A stretch of DNA of 64,000 bases from the NCBI GenBank assembly GCA_019454045.1, contig SKCR01023790.1, positions 62,001 through 126,000 on the forward strand, in the 5' to 3' direction. The notes beneath the pieces are model-generated. The model was not told the origin of the DNA. It ran no database searches and saw only the letters and a program-made list of their open reading frames with translations. Position 1 is the first letter of the stretch. Each line of letters opens with the position of its first letter. This DNA comes from Zanthoxylum bungeanum (lineage: Eukaryota; Streptophyta; Magnoliopsida; Sapindales; Rutaceae). Below are positions 44,624-55,888 of the stretch, piece after piece. A program made the translations under genes and the position numbers.

Positions 44624-46237
44624 TTAGGTTTGGAGCTCTCGATGTGGGTCTAAGTGCTTGAGGAAATGGTACTCTAATTTGGATATGTGGCACTTGTTCT
44701 TCCGAGGGGTATTTACACAACTATCCTTAGTGGCATCTACAGTGTTGGAGGTGTCCTGCATCCCTACCTCTTTATCACTCCTAGTGAATATGGCATTAAA
44801 ACCTTTTACATTAGCTGTTTCATGATCAGCCTTTGTCATGTGTTGCCCTTGTGGATTATGTTGAGACTGAGATGGGAATTTGTCTGGTTCTTGCACTTTC
44901 TGGACATTAGTCAGCTTAGAGACTTGACTCTTTATCACTTTATTATCCTCAACTACCTGAGCTATCAATGACTCAAACCTTTGATTGGTTTTGCTCTAGG
45001 ACTCCACAAATGCTTCCATAGTATCCTTTAAAGAATTCCTATGAATGGCAGGTGTGTGTTGGGCAGCACTATAACCTCTAGGTTGTGATATCTGACTCTA
45101 TTGATAAGGCTTATGTTTCCAACTAAGATTGGGGTGGTTTCTCTAACTAGGATTATAAGTGTCCGAGTAAGATGTATAGGGTTTTTTGTACATCCTTAAT
45201 TCATTGCATTGTTCCTCATATTTTCCCCTCATCTCACCATACACCGAGCACTCTTGGGCTAGATGGTCAGTTCCCTTACACACAAAGCATACCCCTTGAG
45301 GTTCTAACTGGGCTACTGCATGCATAGTCTTGTCATCTCTGGCCTTTAAAGCTCCTAACTATTTGTTCAATAGCTCAATTTGTGCCTTAAGATTATCCTC
45401 TTTTCTAAAGTGGTATATGCCTCTCCTAGAAGAAGTGGGGTGTGTCCTATCAGTGTTATCCATGGCGTTATGTCCAGTCCATGTGTGAGATTTCTCAGCT
45501 AGGTTATTTAAGTACTCTAATGCCTCATCAGGGTCCTTTCGGATAAACTCACCATTGCACATTGTCTCCACGAATTGACGTTCTCTAGGGGTTAGACCGT
45601 CATAAAAATAGCTTACTATGCACCAACTCTCATACCCATAGTGAGGGCAACTAGCTAATATCTATTTATACCTCTCCCACGTTTGATAAAGGGTCTCACT
45701 GTCCTTTTGGGAGAAGGTGGAGATTTGTCTTTTTAAGGCATTAGTCTTATGGTGTGGGAAGTATTTGTTAAAAAATGCTTGTGTCATCTCGCCCAATGAT
45801 CCTATTGACCTAGGTTTTAAAGAGTACAACCAGCTCATAGCTCTGCCCTTAAGGGCAAAGGGGAATAACTTAAGTCTACTTGTATCGGCCGTTCCAAACC
45901 GGTCATGGAAGGTTGCTACGACCTCTTCAAACTCCCTAATATGCACATAAGGATTCTCGTTCTCCAAACCATGAAAGGTTGGGAGATAATGTATCATTCC
46001 AGGCTTAAAATCTATGTGTGGTGCATTAGAAGGAAACATTATGCACGATGGTGTAGCTTTGTGAGTTGTGTAGAGGTACTCCTCAAGAGTCCTCACGGGT
46101 GGTCTCTCGTACTCACTCATAGTATGTGCGCTAGACATGGAGGGTGTGGCAAAGAGATTGTCGAACAAACTCTCAGAGTATGAGCTTTCGTCTTCAATCC
46201 TAACAAATCTACCAAACCTATCTCTACGTCTAGGCAT
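44624..46237 (-). pseudogene. D gypsy gag
   Basis: Starts at ATG 46237 (MPRRRDRFGRFVRIED), about 220 bp after the LTR. The capsid-like part at 46100-45660 shows FHGLENENPYVHIREFEE, RLKLFPFALKGRAMSWLY and FFNKYFPHHKTNALKRQI, typical of Tat/Athila gag. After a stop it continues (SPRERQFVETMCNGEF-like and EALEYLNNLAEKS). A CCHC zinc knuckle follows at 45248-45289 (CFVCKGTDHLAQEC), then a polar tail with SQHNPQGQHMTKAD. About six stops or shifts are present. Confidence 0.9.
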
Positions 46238-46458
46238 GCAATAAACACAAATAAAACGAGAAATAAAAATAAAATAAAATAAAATAAAATAATAAACTAA
46301 AAATTAAAATATAAACTAAAACTAAATAGAATAAATAAATAAATAAATAAAAATAATAAAAAATAATAAATATGGAACGAAGTTACCGCTTCGTTGTTGA
46401 CTAAGAAAACCTGCTCCTTTTGCTTGCAAACCGTCTCCCCGGCAACAATGCCAAATTT
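46238..46458 (-). other. D leader and primer binding site
   Basis: The primer site (minus) is TTTGGCATTGTTGCCGGGGA at 46437-46455, the form used by Tat/Athila elements. The A-rich (AAAAT)n stretch at 46260-46375 precedes gag. No gene. Confidence 0.8.
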
Positions 46459-47653
46459 TGGTTACGGCCAAAAAGTACTTGCGGTTATCGCAGTATAGTT
46501 GGGATGTAGATTCCTCAGAGAGATGGTTACAAGGATTAATTTACTTAAACAAAACGTTAGTAGTAACTTAATTAAAAGATATATATTGAATTGGTAAATA
46601 AAGTAAAGATTAATAAAAACAATTAAAAGATATCAAAAGAGAGAGGCAGCAAAGCGTCAGGAATCCCTCTTGTATCAAACTCCTATATTCAGTTATCGAT
46701 TCCTGTTATTACTCAATTGAAGGTTTCACATCCCAAACCAACAATTGGAAGATATTCAATTCTAAACATGTCAAATTCTAAGGTAATTGATAAATTATTT
46801 TCTCTATTTTAACAGCACACAAAGTTATCATTACGAGGTATCTAAAGTTGACAATATATCATCAGACAATACTGTAGCAGAAGACCAACACATAAAATAA
46901 CTTTACCAGTCACAACTGGGTTCGCAAATCACATATATAAGAAGCATGACTGGATCTATATGGGAGTTGACAAAACATAATTTCTGGATTCAGAAATTGT
47001 AAAATAATAAAGAATAATAACCATCAATTATATTAAACATTAAAAATGTACTTTAGGAATCAACAACATAAATATAATAAATCAAATACAAGAGTCCATC
47101 ATTGGCTTTGCCTAGGAGATTAGTTCTCAATGGAAGAAATAGATGTAGCCTTGATAGATCGAAGAGGCGTCATGGTTTCCTTGAAGTTCTTCATTCTTCT
47201 CTCTTGATTTTGTGTTTATGGCTCTTTGTTATGTGTTTCTCGTCTGTTTCTCTCTGATTTTAGGGTTTAGAACGAGCTTAGGTTTATATAGAGAAGTCTG
47301 GGAGTCCATATATGCGTAAAACGAGACCAAAATAAGCTTATGTGACTCTTTCGGGGCACCGCGGTGCCAAAAAACAGGGTTGCGCCACCCAACTCGCGGG
47401 ATGTATATATGGGAGAGACTTTTAAGAGCACCGCGGCGCCTGCTGGTTCTTTTAGTCTTTGCCGCTTTCTGTGTTTCTACTACTTCTGCATCTTCTGATG
47501 CATCCATAAGGTCCCAAAACATGCGTAATTTCTCAAATCTTCATGTTCCATTGCTCCTAATAACAAAGCATGAAATAAACTCTAATTAAGATTAAATACA
47601 TGATAATTAAGCCGAGTTAGCAATGTTCAAAGTACACTTTCATGCACTTATCA
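46459..47653 (-). repeat. 5' LTR of gypsy element D
   Basis: About 1195 bp, starting TGATAAGTGCATGAAAGTGT at 47653 and ending GTAACCA before the primer site. A TATA box TATATAAA lies at 47283-47290. The first ~420 bp match the 3' LTR fragments at 27386-27803 and 23151-23576. It interrupts B1 RT at 47654. Confidence 0.88.
47283..47290 (-). promoter_or_regulatory. TATA box of D LTR
   Basis: TATATAAA (minus) in CTTCTCTATATAAACCTAAG. It is preserved in both 3' LTR fragments. Inferred promoter. Confidence 0.55.
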
Positions 47654-48185
47654 GTTGTTTCTTACGATCCTGAAGAATCTGGATCCAAAGTACATATTAA
47701 TTTGGAATTGGTTAGTTAGTCAGGTTTTCATGTTCTATAATATTTTTACATCATTCCCAAAGAGTAAAATATCATCGACGTGTAAAATGAGAGAAACCAC
47801 CTTTCTTTCAATGACGCGCTTGTATACACAAGGATCATCAACATTCTACTCAAAATCATAAGACTTGATCTTGTTATCAAATCTTATGTTCCAAGATAGA
47901 GATGCTTGATTGAGTCCATAAATAGACATTTACAGCTTGCAAACCTTTTTCTATTCACCTTGGACTACGAACCCCTCTGGTTGTACAATATAGATACACT
48001 CGTCAATATTTTCATTCAAGAATGCAGTATTGATGTCCATTTGCCAAATCTCATAGTCATAATATGCGGCAATGGACAAAAGAGTGCAGATGGATTTGAG
48101 CATGGCTACTGGCAAAAAAGTCTCATCATAGTTAACTCACTCTCTATGGGTAGAACCCTTGGCCACAAATAAAAATAGTAACTTT
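47654..48185 (-). pseudogene. B1 copia RT, N-terminal part
   Basis: The minus strand reads VAMLKSI, AAYYDYEIWQMDINTAFLNE, SIYGLNQASLSWN, NVDDPCVYKR and LILHVDDILLFGND (active site HVDD instead of YVDD). It ends RFFRIVRNN at the D insertion. At least two stops occur. Upstream it joins the LTR/leader directly, so gag, protease and integrase are deleted. The rest of RT and RNase H is at 26772-27385. Confidence 0.88.
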
Positions 48186-49930
48186 AAATGAAAAAAGGAA
48201 CGTTAAGAACATTTTTCAATCTCGCTCTGATGCCATTTGTAGGAACCAATTTCCTAGCGCAGCGGAAGCGCCTTAGACACCCGAGATCGACCTTGAAACT
48301 TTTTTTTCTTCCCTTCCATTTTCTTGGTCGAATGTAGTCAGCTCCTTCATTAAAATTTTGATTCGATTTTTTAAAAAATTTCAGCCCAAAACAGCTCATG
48401 GACAACCCTCGAACAACAACTCAAATCTAGACTGTTTTGGACCTAAAATACGCCCAGCTCACTACCCAAATCAACCCATCTTTTGCGCCTATTCCATCAA
48501 TGTTTCAGGTCTGATTTTTCAATCAAAATAGCCCCACAATAGTCTTAAAACAACCCTTAATATTTCTTAATTTTTCTGGATTAAAATCAAATCAAACCGA
48601 ACCCAAAAACACAACACAAAGTGGTGGCAGTGAGCAAAATCTGCTCACTGCCGTGAGGTAGTAAAGGAAAGGTGGAGAAGGTGATTTTTGTTCGACACAA
48701 AATGTCCTTCCATGTTATGTCTCGCAACTAACGAAAACTAGTGTGGGCTAAACTCACAAACTAATCTCTAAACACTTTAGAGATCAAAGAATTGTCACAC
48801 AACTATTTTGGTTTTATTTTTCTCTTCCTCTTTTCTTTCAACTCTTGAGAGAAAAGATGTACTAGGGTGGCTAGGGTTTGGAAAATGTGAATTAGTTTAA
48901 AAAGGAATAACACTTATCCTTTTATACTTAGGTTTTTATTTTACAAAATAAAACAAAATCCTTCCCCTCCCTATTATGAAATTTCGGCCAGCCCTTTCTT
49001 TTTTTAGGAATATCTAATTTTGCTTAATGTTATCAAAGTAACAAAAGATGTTACAAAAATAAGAATATGTTGTTACCATTTAAAAATTGTAACTTCCATA
49101 TCAATCAAAAGATTTCCAAATGCCTATTTTTGGAATTACATAATTTCAACCTTTATTAATTATACAATAAAATTTAATAACTTATAATAAATAATTATCA
49201 TATAACCATTTATTATAAAATTATATATCATTAATATATAGTTTCAAGTGTGACAAAATAATATTATTAATCACATTAATAATATATATATACACACACA
49301 TATGTGAGTATATAATTGGACTATCCAATTATATTTAATCTGCTACAGTATATCAAGCTAGTACGGGGACCAAATGGACCTACGGTTTCGAGCTCCAATA
49401 ATCCTGGAATATTAATTAAAGTCTTAATTAAATATTCTGAATTATTAACTTTGGGTTATTCCATAAAAACCTGAAGCTGCAGTCTCATTACTGTAGATAG
49501 ATAATATAAGCCGAACTATGTCGATGACCATTGATATAGACATTACATATAGATTGACTCTTCCCGAGTACCTCATAATTAGAGTTGGGACATAATGTCT
49601 GTTATACCCCTCTAATTATTTTTACCTTAAGTACCATCGATTTTTTAATGAAGGATTTATTCATAACCATTATGAATGTTAATCTTTCTATTCGTAATAG
49701 AAATACTTGAGTGCTCTAATCGTTCAAGTACCGAATCAACCCTTAAAGAAGATACTCCTCTACTTCTGGTAAGAAGGAGTGAACTCCCTATCTATGTAAA
49801 ATGTCCCCAGCTACACACCAAACCATGTCCTCAAAGTAGATAGCTATTGGTCGGGATTATTACACCAACCTCACCTTTGTAAATCAAATGACATAACCTG
49901 CCATGCAAAAGTTCGTAGTACACTCATATG
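48186..49930 (-). repeat. 5' LTR of copia B1, 5'-truncated
   Basis: The LTR ends (minus) at 48238 (GGTTCCTACA), followed by primer site TGGCATCAGAGC. It aligns to B3 LTR (57833-59971) from about 58300 onward. The first ~450 bp of the LTR are missing at 49930, where unrelated sequence starts. No coding sequence. Confidence 0.85.
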
Positions 49931-51265
49931 ACATCCCTAAACCACCGCTGTAGAGCTTGATTGGTTCCAGGACATATCCCAAACAAAGACTGCTCCGGAG
50001 GAACATATTCTCATAGCAAAGGCAGACGATTCTAAGGATTGAACATGCAGAATATCTTCTCTGACCTCAGAACCACTTCTCGTATCTCCATCAACACCTT
50101 GGATTGGTTCCCCCGAAGCACCCACCGCCGTAGAGCTCGAGATGAACCTAGCATTTCAATTTCAACCTCGAGCACTGGGATTTCCTGAGTCGGAACAACA
50201 ATGAGAGAGACATATGTTTCAGAAATCAGAATCACTAACCGAGAGAGTTCTACCCTTATTTCCTCAATTGCCTCCCTCATGGCAATTAATCGACTCATAT
50301 TTTCTTTAGATTTCATGTCACGAGTCACTATAGAAGAAAAGAAGAAAGTTATAAACTTAAAAGAAATATCTAGCAATATACTCTAGGGCATAAGAACCCA
50401 CCCAGTCTATTTGCGGAAGACTTTTGCTTTGATTCTTCACGCTAACAATAGCTTTCGACCTTTAGTGGTGCCTTTGGTTGTGCTCTTCTTCTTCTCTGAT
50501 GGAATGACCTTCTTTTTTTGGGGCTCTAGAGAAGACATTGAGCTCTCCGCCCCACCTTTTGTAGACTTAGGGGCAGTCTTGATGTTGGGAGACGCCTCTG
50601 AGCTCTCTATAGCTTTCTTCCTCATACTCCGATGTGGTGATGCTCTATAGCCTCCTGATAAATTTCCCCCATGGGAAGGGTTGCTTCGAGGGAACATCCC
50701 TGCAATAATCCACCGAGGTAATTTCAATCAACCATGGAGGGATGTTCCCACATTTGGAATATTTCTTAGCTATCACCCAATTGATGGTCGGGCCTTTATC
50801 AGCCTACTACTTCAGCATTATCTGGTATAATCGTAGGAGCTCCAAGAGGTAGGCCTTCTCCAGCCTGAGCGTAGAATCGATATGTCTTACCACTAGCATC
50901 TTCCTAATCATATCTTGGACCTCATTCCCACACAAATCCTTCAGCCTTAGGAACTCAGCCTTAAAAGGCTAGATAAATTTCTCATATATTTTGTTCCTCA
51001 ACCTCAAAGAAATTAGCTTCAATACGCCGCTAATTGTAGTTACACATAAATTCATATTAGTATTTGGCCTCAGGAAGCAAATATTATAATATCATATCAT
51101 TATGATACTTACGAATATCTTTGCTGAAGATGTGAGAGATTCGATAATATCGATGCTCCTACCTTATCCACGTCCCGAAAACCTTCAATGGAAGGGTGAG
51201 TCCCCACTCACTAAACTCCATCTCAGGCACAAAATCCTTATGGGACAGAGGAAGAAACCTTTTTC
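49931..51265 (-). pseudogene. Degenerate unclassified transposon-type coding sequence
   Basis: Minus-strand frames with interspersed stops. ADKGPTINWVIAKKYSKCGN followed by IPPWLIEITSVDY lies near 50830-50700. MIRKMLVVRHIDSTLRLEKA lies near 50920. A Lys/Ser-rich tail is at 50650-50440 (SEASPNIKTAPKSTKGG), and a heptad-like stretch at 50376-50040 (REAIEEIRVELSRLVILIS). It resembles the long low-complexity ORFs near gag in large plant retroelements, but I cannot name a family. It continues beyond the CACTA element at 53720. Confidence 0.45.
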
Positions 51266-51286
51266 CACTACAAGAAAAAAGGCTTT

Positions 51287-51600
51287 TACTGATACTAAAT
51301 TAGTGTCAGTAAATGGTTTTACTGACACTATATAAATGTGTCAGTGTTGCCGCAGCCAGAAATCACTGACACTAGTTTCTAGTGTCAGTGATTCTTAGTG
51401 TCAGTAAACGTTAATACTGTAGTATCAGAAAATTATTGACACTATGGTATCAGTAATCTCTCACACTATTTTAGTGTCAGTAAATTATTGACACTATATC
51501 ATCAGTATTTAGTGATACTATAGTGTCAGTAAATTTTGTTACTGCAGTATCAGTATATCGCATATATTTGATTTTTAGTGTTAGTAATTATTGTTACTAT
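51287..51600. repeat. Left subterminal repeat array of the CACTA element
   Basis: About fifteen direct and inverted copies of a 9-10 bp TAGTGTCAGT/ACTGACACTA word, some with a C-to-T change (ACTGATACTA). Confidence 0.85.
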
Positions 51601-52139
51601 AGTATCAATATCCGTCAATATCTTTTAAAATTTAAAAATCGTATTATTTCACAATTATATTTCTTATTTTTTGTAATTAAATTAATCATAAAATATATAT
51701 ATATATATATATATACCAACTCAATGAAATAAAAAACTAAAAAATTACATTTATATAAAATTCGTAATATAATAGATTAATCGTATTAATCAAGACACTG
51801 TTAATAGAATATTTTACATCATGATTGTTTTAACTTTCAAGTCTCAAAGCAATCTTACCCACTAGCAAAACTCACAAATAAAACAAATTAACCCACCAAA
51901 TTAAACCCATCAGGGCATAAAACTGAAATAAAAGATATGATTCATATTGCTTTCACTGAAGTAAAAAATCTGGGGAAAAAATTCTAAGCTAAAAGTAGAA
52001 ACAAGAATGTTTAATTTACAGAAAAGAGAAATACCATACTACTTCATTAACTCAACGAACAATAGCTATGTTGTCCTTGTCATTTGTATTCTGCAAGAAT
52101 AGAAGATTTCCCAATATGTCATGAATTAAAGTGAAAAAA

Positions 52140-52291
52140 TAGGAAGTAATAATCACCTCTGTAAAACATGTCCTTGTAATTACCTCTTCATTATACTGTG
52201 TGATTATATGTGCAACATATATTGCCCAATCATCACGGAGTTGCGTTATATCTTCCAGAGTGTACTCATTAATCCCCATGAACGCAACCAC
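52140..52291 (-). pseudogene. Exon-like fragment inside CACTA element
   Basis: The minus strand reads EYTLEDITQLRDDWAIYVAHI, then ITQYNEE and a GTAATT that could be a splice donor. The pattern (acidic, Leu, DDWA-YV) resembles the extreme C-terminus of Ulp1-type cysteine proteases, which many plant CACTA elements carry. This is a weak similarity judged by eye. The upstream catalytic part is not visible. Confidence 0.35.
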
Positions 52292-52801
52292 AAATTTATT
52301 AATTCATACTGCTCATTTATGATTCTGTTCTGGCTATTGCTACTGCCACTGCCAATCCTACCCCTTGCTGTTTCTACATCATCTACTGCTTTTACTTCTT
52401 TCATTACTACCACCGTTACTAATTCTGCTTCTACCAATTGTTACAGCTATTATCATCACTTCTACCATTGCTATTGTTACCCCACTTACATAATTATGTC
52501 AAATTTCAGATTTTCAATTTTATTTCTTTCCCCTGACTATTAATAACATCCAGAACATTTTCATAACTCTTCCACACTGCAAATCTAGAAATCCCCAATT
52601 TTTAGGGTTCTTGGCATAATTTCCCAAATTTCAATCTTTTCAATTCTGTTAATCCGTTCCAAGTTCATATATAAAACTGAAATTAAATTACTTTTAACAA
52701 GATTCTAATTCATTATTTAAACCCAATTTCGAGTTTTATCTAAAAACCCTAAATCACCCAAATTTAATCAAACTCAAGAAATCATAGTCATGGTGTACTT
52801 A

Positions 52802-53152
52802 CTTGAATTTCCTCATGCATTCTATGAACGTTAAAAAGCTACCGACATTGAAATTAGGCTCTCTTGCTTTCTTTCCACTATTCTTCTTCGATTTCTCTTC
52901 CTCGCTCGGACTCTGCCTCTGCTCGTTTCTGCTTTCTGCCTCTGCTCACTGACTCCTGGCGCCAAGAACAACGCCGGAGACTCGCCGGAAGTTGGTAACA
53001 TCACCGGACTTCTCCCTTTCTCTGGTCTCTCTCTCTCGGCCCTTCTTGAGCTCTCTCCCCTTCTCTCGATCTCTCTAGGCCTTTTTTGGTTTCTCCCCAA
53101 TGTGTCCAAAATTGAAAATGTGTCTAAATAAATATCTAGGGCCTTTATATAC
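52802..53152 (-). pseudogene. Captured gene 5' end inside CACTA element
   Basis: A TATA box (GTATATAAAGGC, minus, 53140-53152) is followed by a GA-rich 5' UTR-like stretch. A short exon then starts ATG at 52820 and ends CAA with a consensus donor GTAAGT at 52797-52802. An alternative longer frame from 53154 to 52831 is Arg/Glu-rich and probably untranslated. This looks like promoter, 5' UTR and first exon of a host gene. The source gene is not recognised. Confidence 0.4.
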
Positions 53153-53404
53153 AAACCCTAAAAATTACATTCTAGCCCCTCTGGTTTTGGTTATTACTAT
53201 GCTTTAATTATTACTATGATTTGGTAACTACGGTTCAGGTTTTGACCCGACAAATACATATATATTTTTATAAACCGCGGTTTAAGGAACAAAAGTCACG
53301 ATTTGGCCCAGTGGTAAAGCCTTACAATAAAAAAAAAATTTATATCAATGGTTACAATTTCGAGTCCCAGCAGACTTAAGGAAATAATTTTTTTTTAATT
53401 TTTT

Positions 53405-53700
53405 TACTGATACTAAGGTATCATTAATTACTGACACTAAATTTACTGATACTCTAGTGTCAGTAATATATGCGAAAAATGTCACTTCCGCGAGGTGTTG
53501 GTTCGACTCCAGACGACTACGCGTTTTTTTTTTTTTTATTTCTTACTGATACTATTGTAATAGTAATTACTGACACTAAAATCGCTGATACCATAGTGTC
53601 AGTAATTATTGATATTTAAGTGAAAAACACGGAAATAGGCCCATTTACACGTCGTTTCTGACACTTTTAGCCTAGTGTCACTAACCTTAGTGTCAGTAAA
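53405..53700. repeat. Right subterminal repeat array of the CACTA element
   Basis: About ten ACTGATACTA/TAGTGTCAGTAA units in both orientations, ending at the terminal inverted repeat. Confidence 0.82.
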
Positions 53701-53719
53701 GGCCTTTTTTCTTATAGTG

Positions 53720-54150
53720 TTCCTTTCTGGTTATAGACCATATGGTACCCCTTAAGTCCAGATTTAAAGGAGAACAAAGAGACAAAGTAAAAAAGGTAGA
53801 AGAAGTGTATGTCTACCAACAACATGTTGAGGCACCTACAGCTTGTAGCCCCAACAATATGGAAGGGTTCATCTACAACGGTGAAACATTCATCACCGAT
53901 AGAAACTCCATGACAATGGGATGAAGAGGGGAACACAAGAACTGGACTTGTTTCCTGAACAACAAGATCTCATATTCCCCAATATCCTAGGGGTTGGACA
54001 GCTCCCTGTGATATACTTTAACCTTTACATCATTGGGGAGATACAACTGGTCCATCGCCTCTTCAAGAAGTTTCGCCTCAATCTCATGAGCCACCATTGT
54101 TACGAAATAAAGGTGCTGGCTTAAGGAGAATGAAGAAATTTTTTCGAAGA
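53720..54150 (-). pseudogene. Continuation of the degenerate coding sequence beyond CACTA
   Basis: Minus-strand frames include VTMVAHEIEAKLLEEAMDQL-type text near 54110-54050 and FHIVGATSCRCLNMLLVDIH near 53860-53790. It runs up to the CACTA target site and continues on the other side at 51265. Family unknown. Several stops. Confidence 0.4.
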
Positions 54151-55035
54151 AGTTTTTTTGAAGGCTTAAAATATATTTTAAAATGGCAGTAAACGCTTAA
54201 CAATGACACCAAACACTCTTTTTATAAGTGTTTTGGGTAGAAAACCTTTGTAAATGTGCAAAACTTTTCAGATTTATCATTAATGCACATTTTTCATAAT
54301 TCCACATAAGTCTTTCACATTTAAGAGATGTCAAATCCAAGTGGCGAAAGACACGGTATGTATAGCATCGCGACATGTATCACCATTCTGAGCACCACTT
54401 ATTTCTATAAACGTCTAATGGGGGATATAGGTGCATAAATTTATCCCTACCGTGGAAGACACGTGTCGACAATACAAATGATCTTCCTTAGCAAGCTACT
54501 ATAAGTGGGTCTACTGCAAGTAGAGATTGGTTCAATTAGAGAGTGACACTAGTCACCACACAATTATGTTCTAAGTATGAGGACGTGGAACACCTTCACT
54601 GTCCAGTCACTCCGGAGTCAATCCACTCCGGAGGGACATTGCCCATCCCTCATAGGTAGGAAATAATTCTAGAATGTATATTTATTCTTCCGGAGAGAAG
54701 AATCCTTCGAGGTGTATCTACCTTGGAGAAAGTATCACTATGGAATCTTGAAGACCACATCGGGTTCGCTTCGATCTCAATCACCAATATTTAATTCCTC
54801 AATAAGATAATGGACTTTAATGACAACCCACTTACGTAGACACAAAAATATAATTTAATATGCATCATTACAGGTTTTAATACACTTAATTTTATATTTG
54901 AGCATGTCATCTGCCATGTGTATATCATGCAAGTGGACTAGTGTCAACCGAGGGGTGACACCTCAACACTTTTCACCCTATAATTATCTTAAATCTTGTA
55001 GGAGCAAGTGTTCTTTTGGACAAAGTAATATCATT
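54151..55035 (-). other. Non-coding flank of the degenerate element
   Basis: A probable leader/LTR part of the same unclassified element on the minus strand. It contains CACGTGTC words (54470) and two CTCCGGAG palindromes (near 54610 and 54628). No gene and no defined boundary are seen. Confidence 0.35.
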
Positions 55036-55644
55036 TGAAAATTCATATTTCGTCCTAGGTTCTGACCCTATACAGAATTTAATATAATAATTCAAGAGAG
55101 GTCATAATTATTATTTCTATGGATTCACAACATGCACCCTTAAGTCTAAAGGAGATATAAATATAGCAAAATACAAAGGCAACAAAAAATTAACATAATA
55201 ATTTTATTGATGAAGTGGAAAACTCGTGCGAGTAAAAAACCACTTTGGGTATCTGGGCTACCATCCAAAATCCACTATAACGAGAAAGCTTACAGTGATG
55301 GTATAAGATCTATGACAGCAACTCCGCCTACTCTAATACCTCTACACGGTAATAACTCGAAGTCCTTGAGCCTGCACCAAGCGGTCTTTTCCATAACCTC
55401 TGAAGTCTCTGAGTGGATCAATCATGCAAACTCACGACGCCAAAACTCCGACTACCAATCTTCCTCCTAAAGTACTTTGAAGGCTTAGAAATTGGGTTAG
55501 GTTTGTGTTTTTGTGTTGACGATATATCAAAGATGGATCTCACTAAAATAGAGAAGATAAGAATAATCAATGTAGTCTTCAAGGTAGATTGTTAAGAAGG
55601 TTGAAACAAAAGCTTCGTGGGCTCTGAATAATAAGGTTTACTCA
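55036..55644 (-). repeat. 3' LTR of element E
   Basis: Starts (minus) TGAGTAAACC at 55644 and ends GAATTTTCA at 55036. It aligns along its length with 57219-57830. Confidence 0.83.
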
Positions 55645-55888
55645 CCACACCTCTTGATTGAGGATGAATCATATGATGAGGAATCACATGACTACAATCA
55701 ATGGGTTTATTACCTAAGTCATGTTTAGGAGGGATATGTACAGCTCTAGACGATTACGCTTTATCATAGTTTGACTCAACGCTTATTCCTAATATGTAGT
55801 CTACTTTCTTAGTCTCATTAGAAAATATAGAGAACTGTGTTCTAGCATTCTCAAGTTCTGGTTCTAATAATTTGACTCTATCGACTAG

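Larger units (their letters stand above)
51266..53719. mobile_element. Non-autonomous CACTA (En/Spm) transposon
   Basis: It begins CACTACAAGAAAAAAGGC and ends with the complement of CACTATAAGAAAAAAGGC. Terminal inverted repeats are about 27 bp. It is flanked by the 3-bp duplication TTC (51263-51265, 53720-53722). Subterminal regions (51290-51600, 53405-53700) are packed with ACTGACACTA/TAGTGTCAGT units in both orientations, the usual transposase-binding design. At 2454 bp with no transposase, it is non-autonomous. The interior carries a gene-like fragment on the minus strand. Confidence 0.93.

Noticed and set aside
51102..51335. Gene across the CACTA left end
   Set aside because: The frame crosses the TTC target duplication and the terminal inverted repeat.
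51690..51716. Regulatory element in the TA repeat
   Set aside because: Simple (AT)n microsatellite with no further signal.
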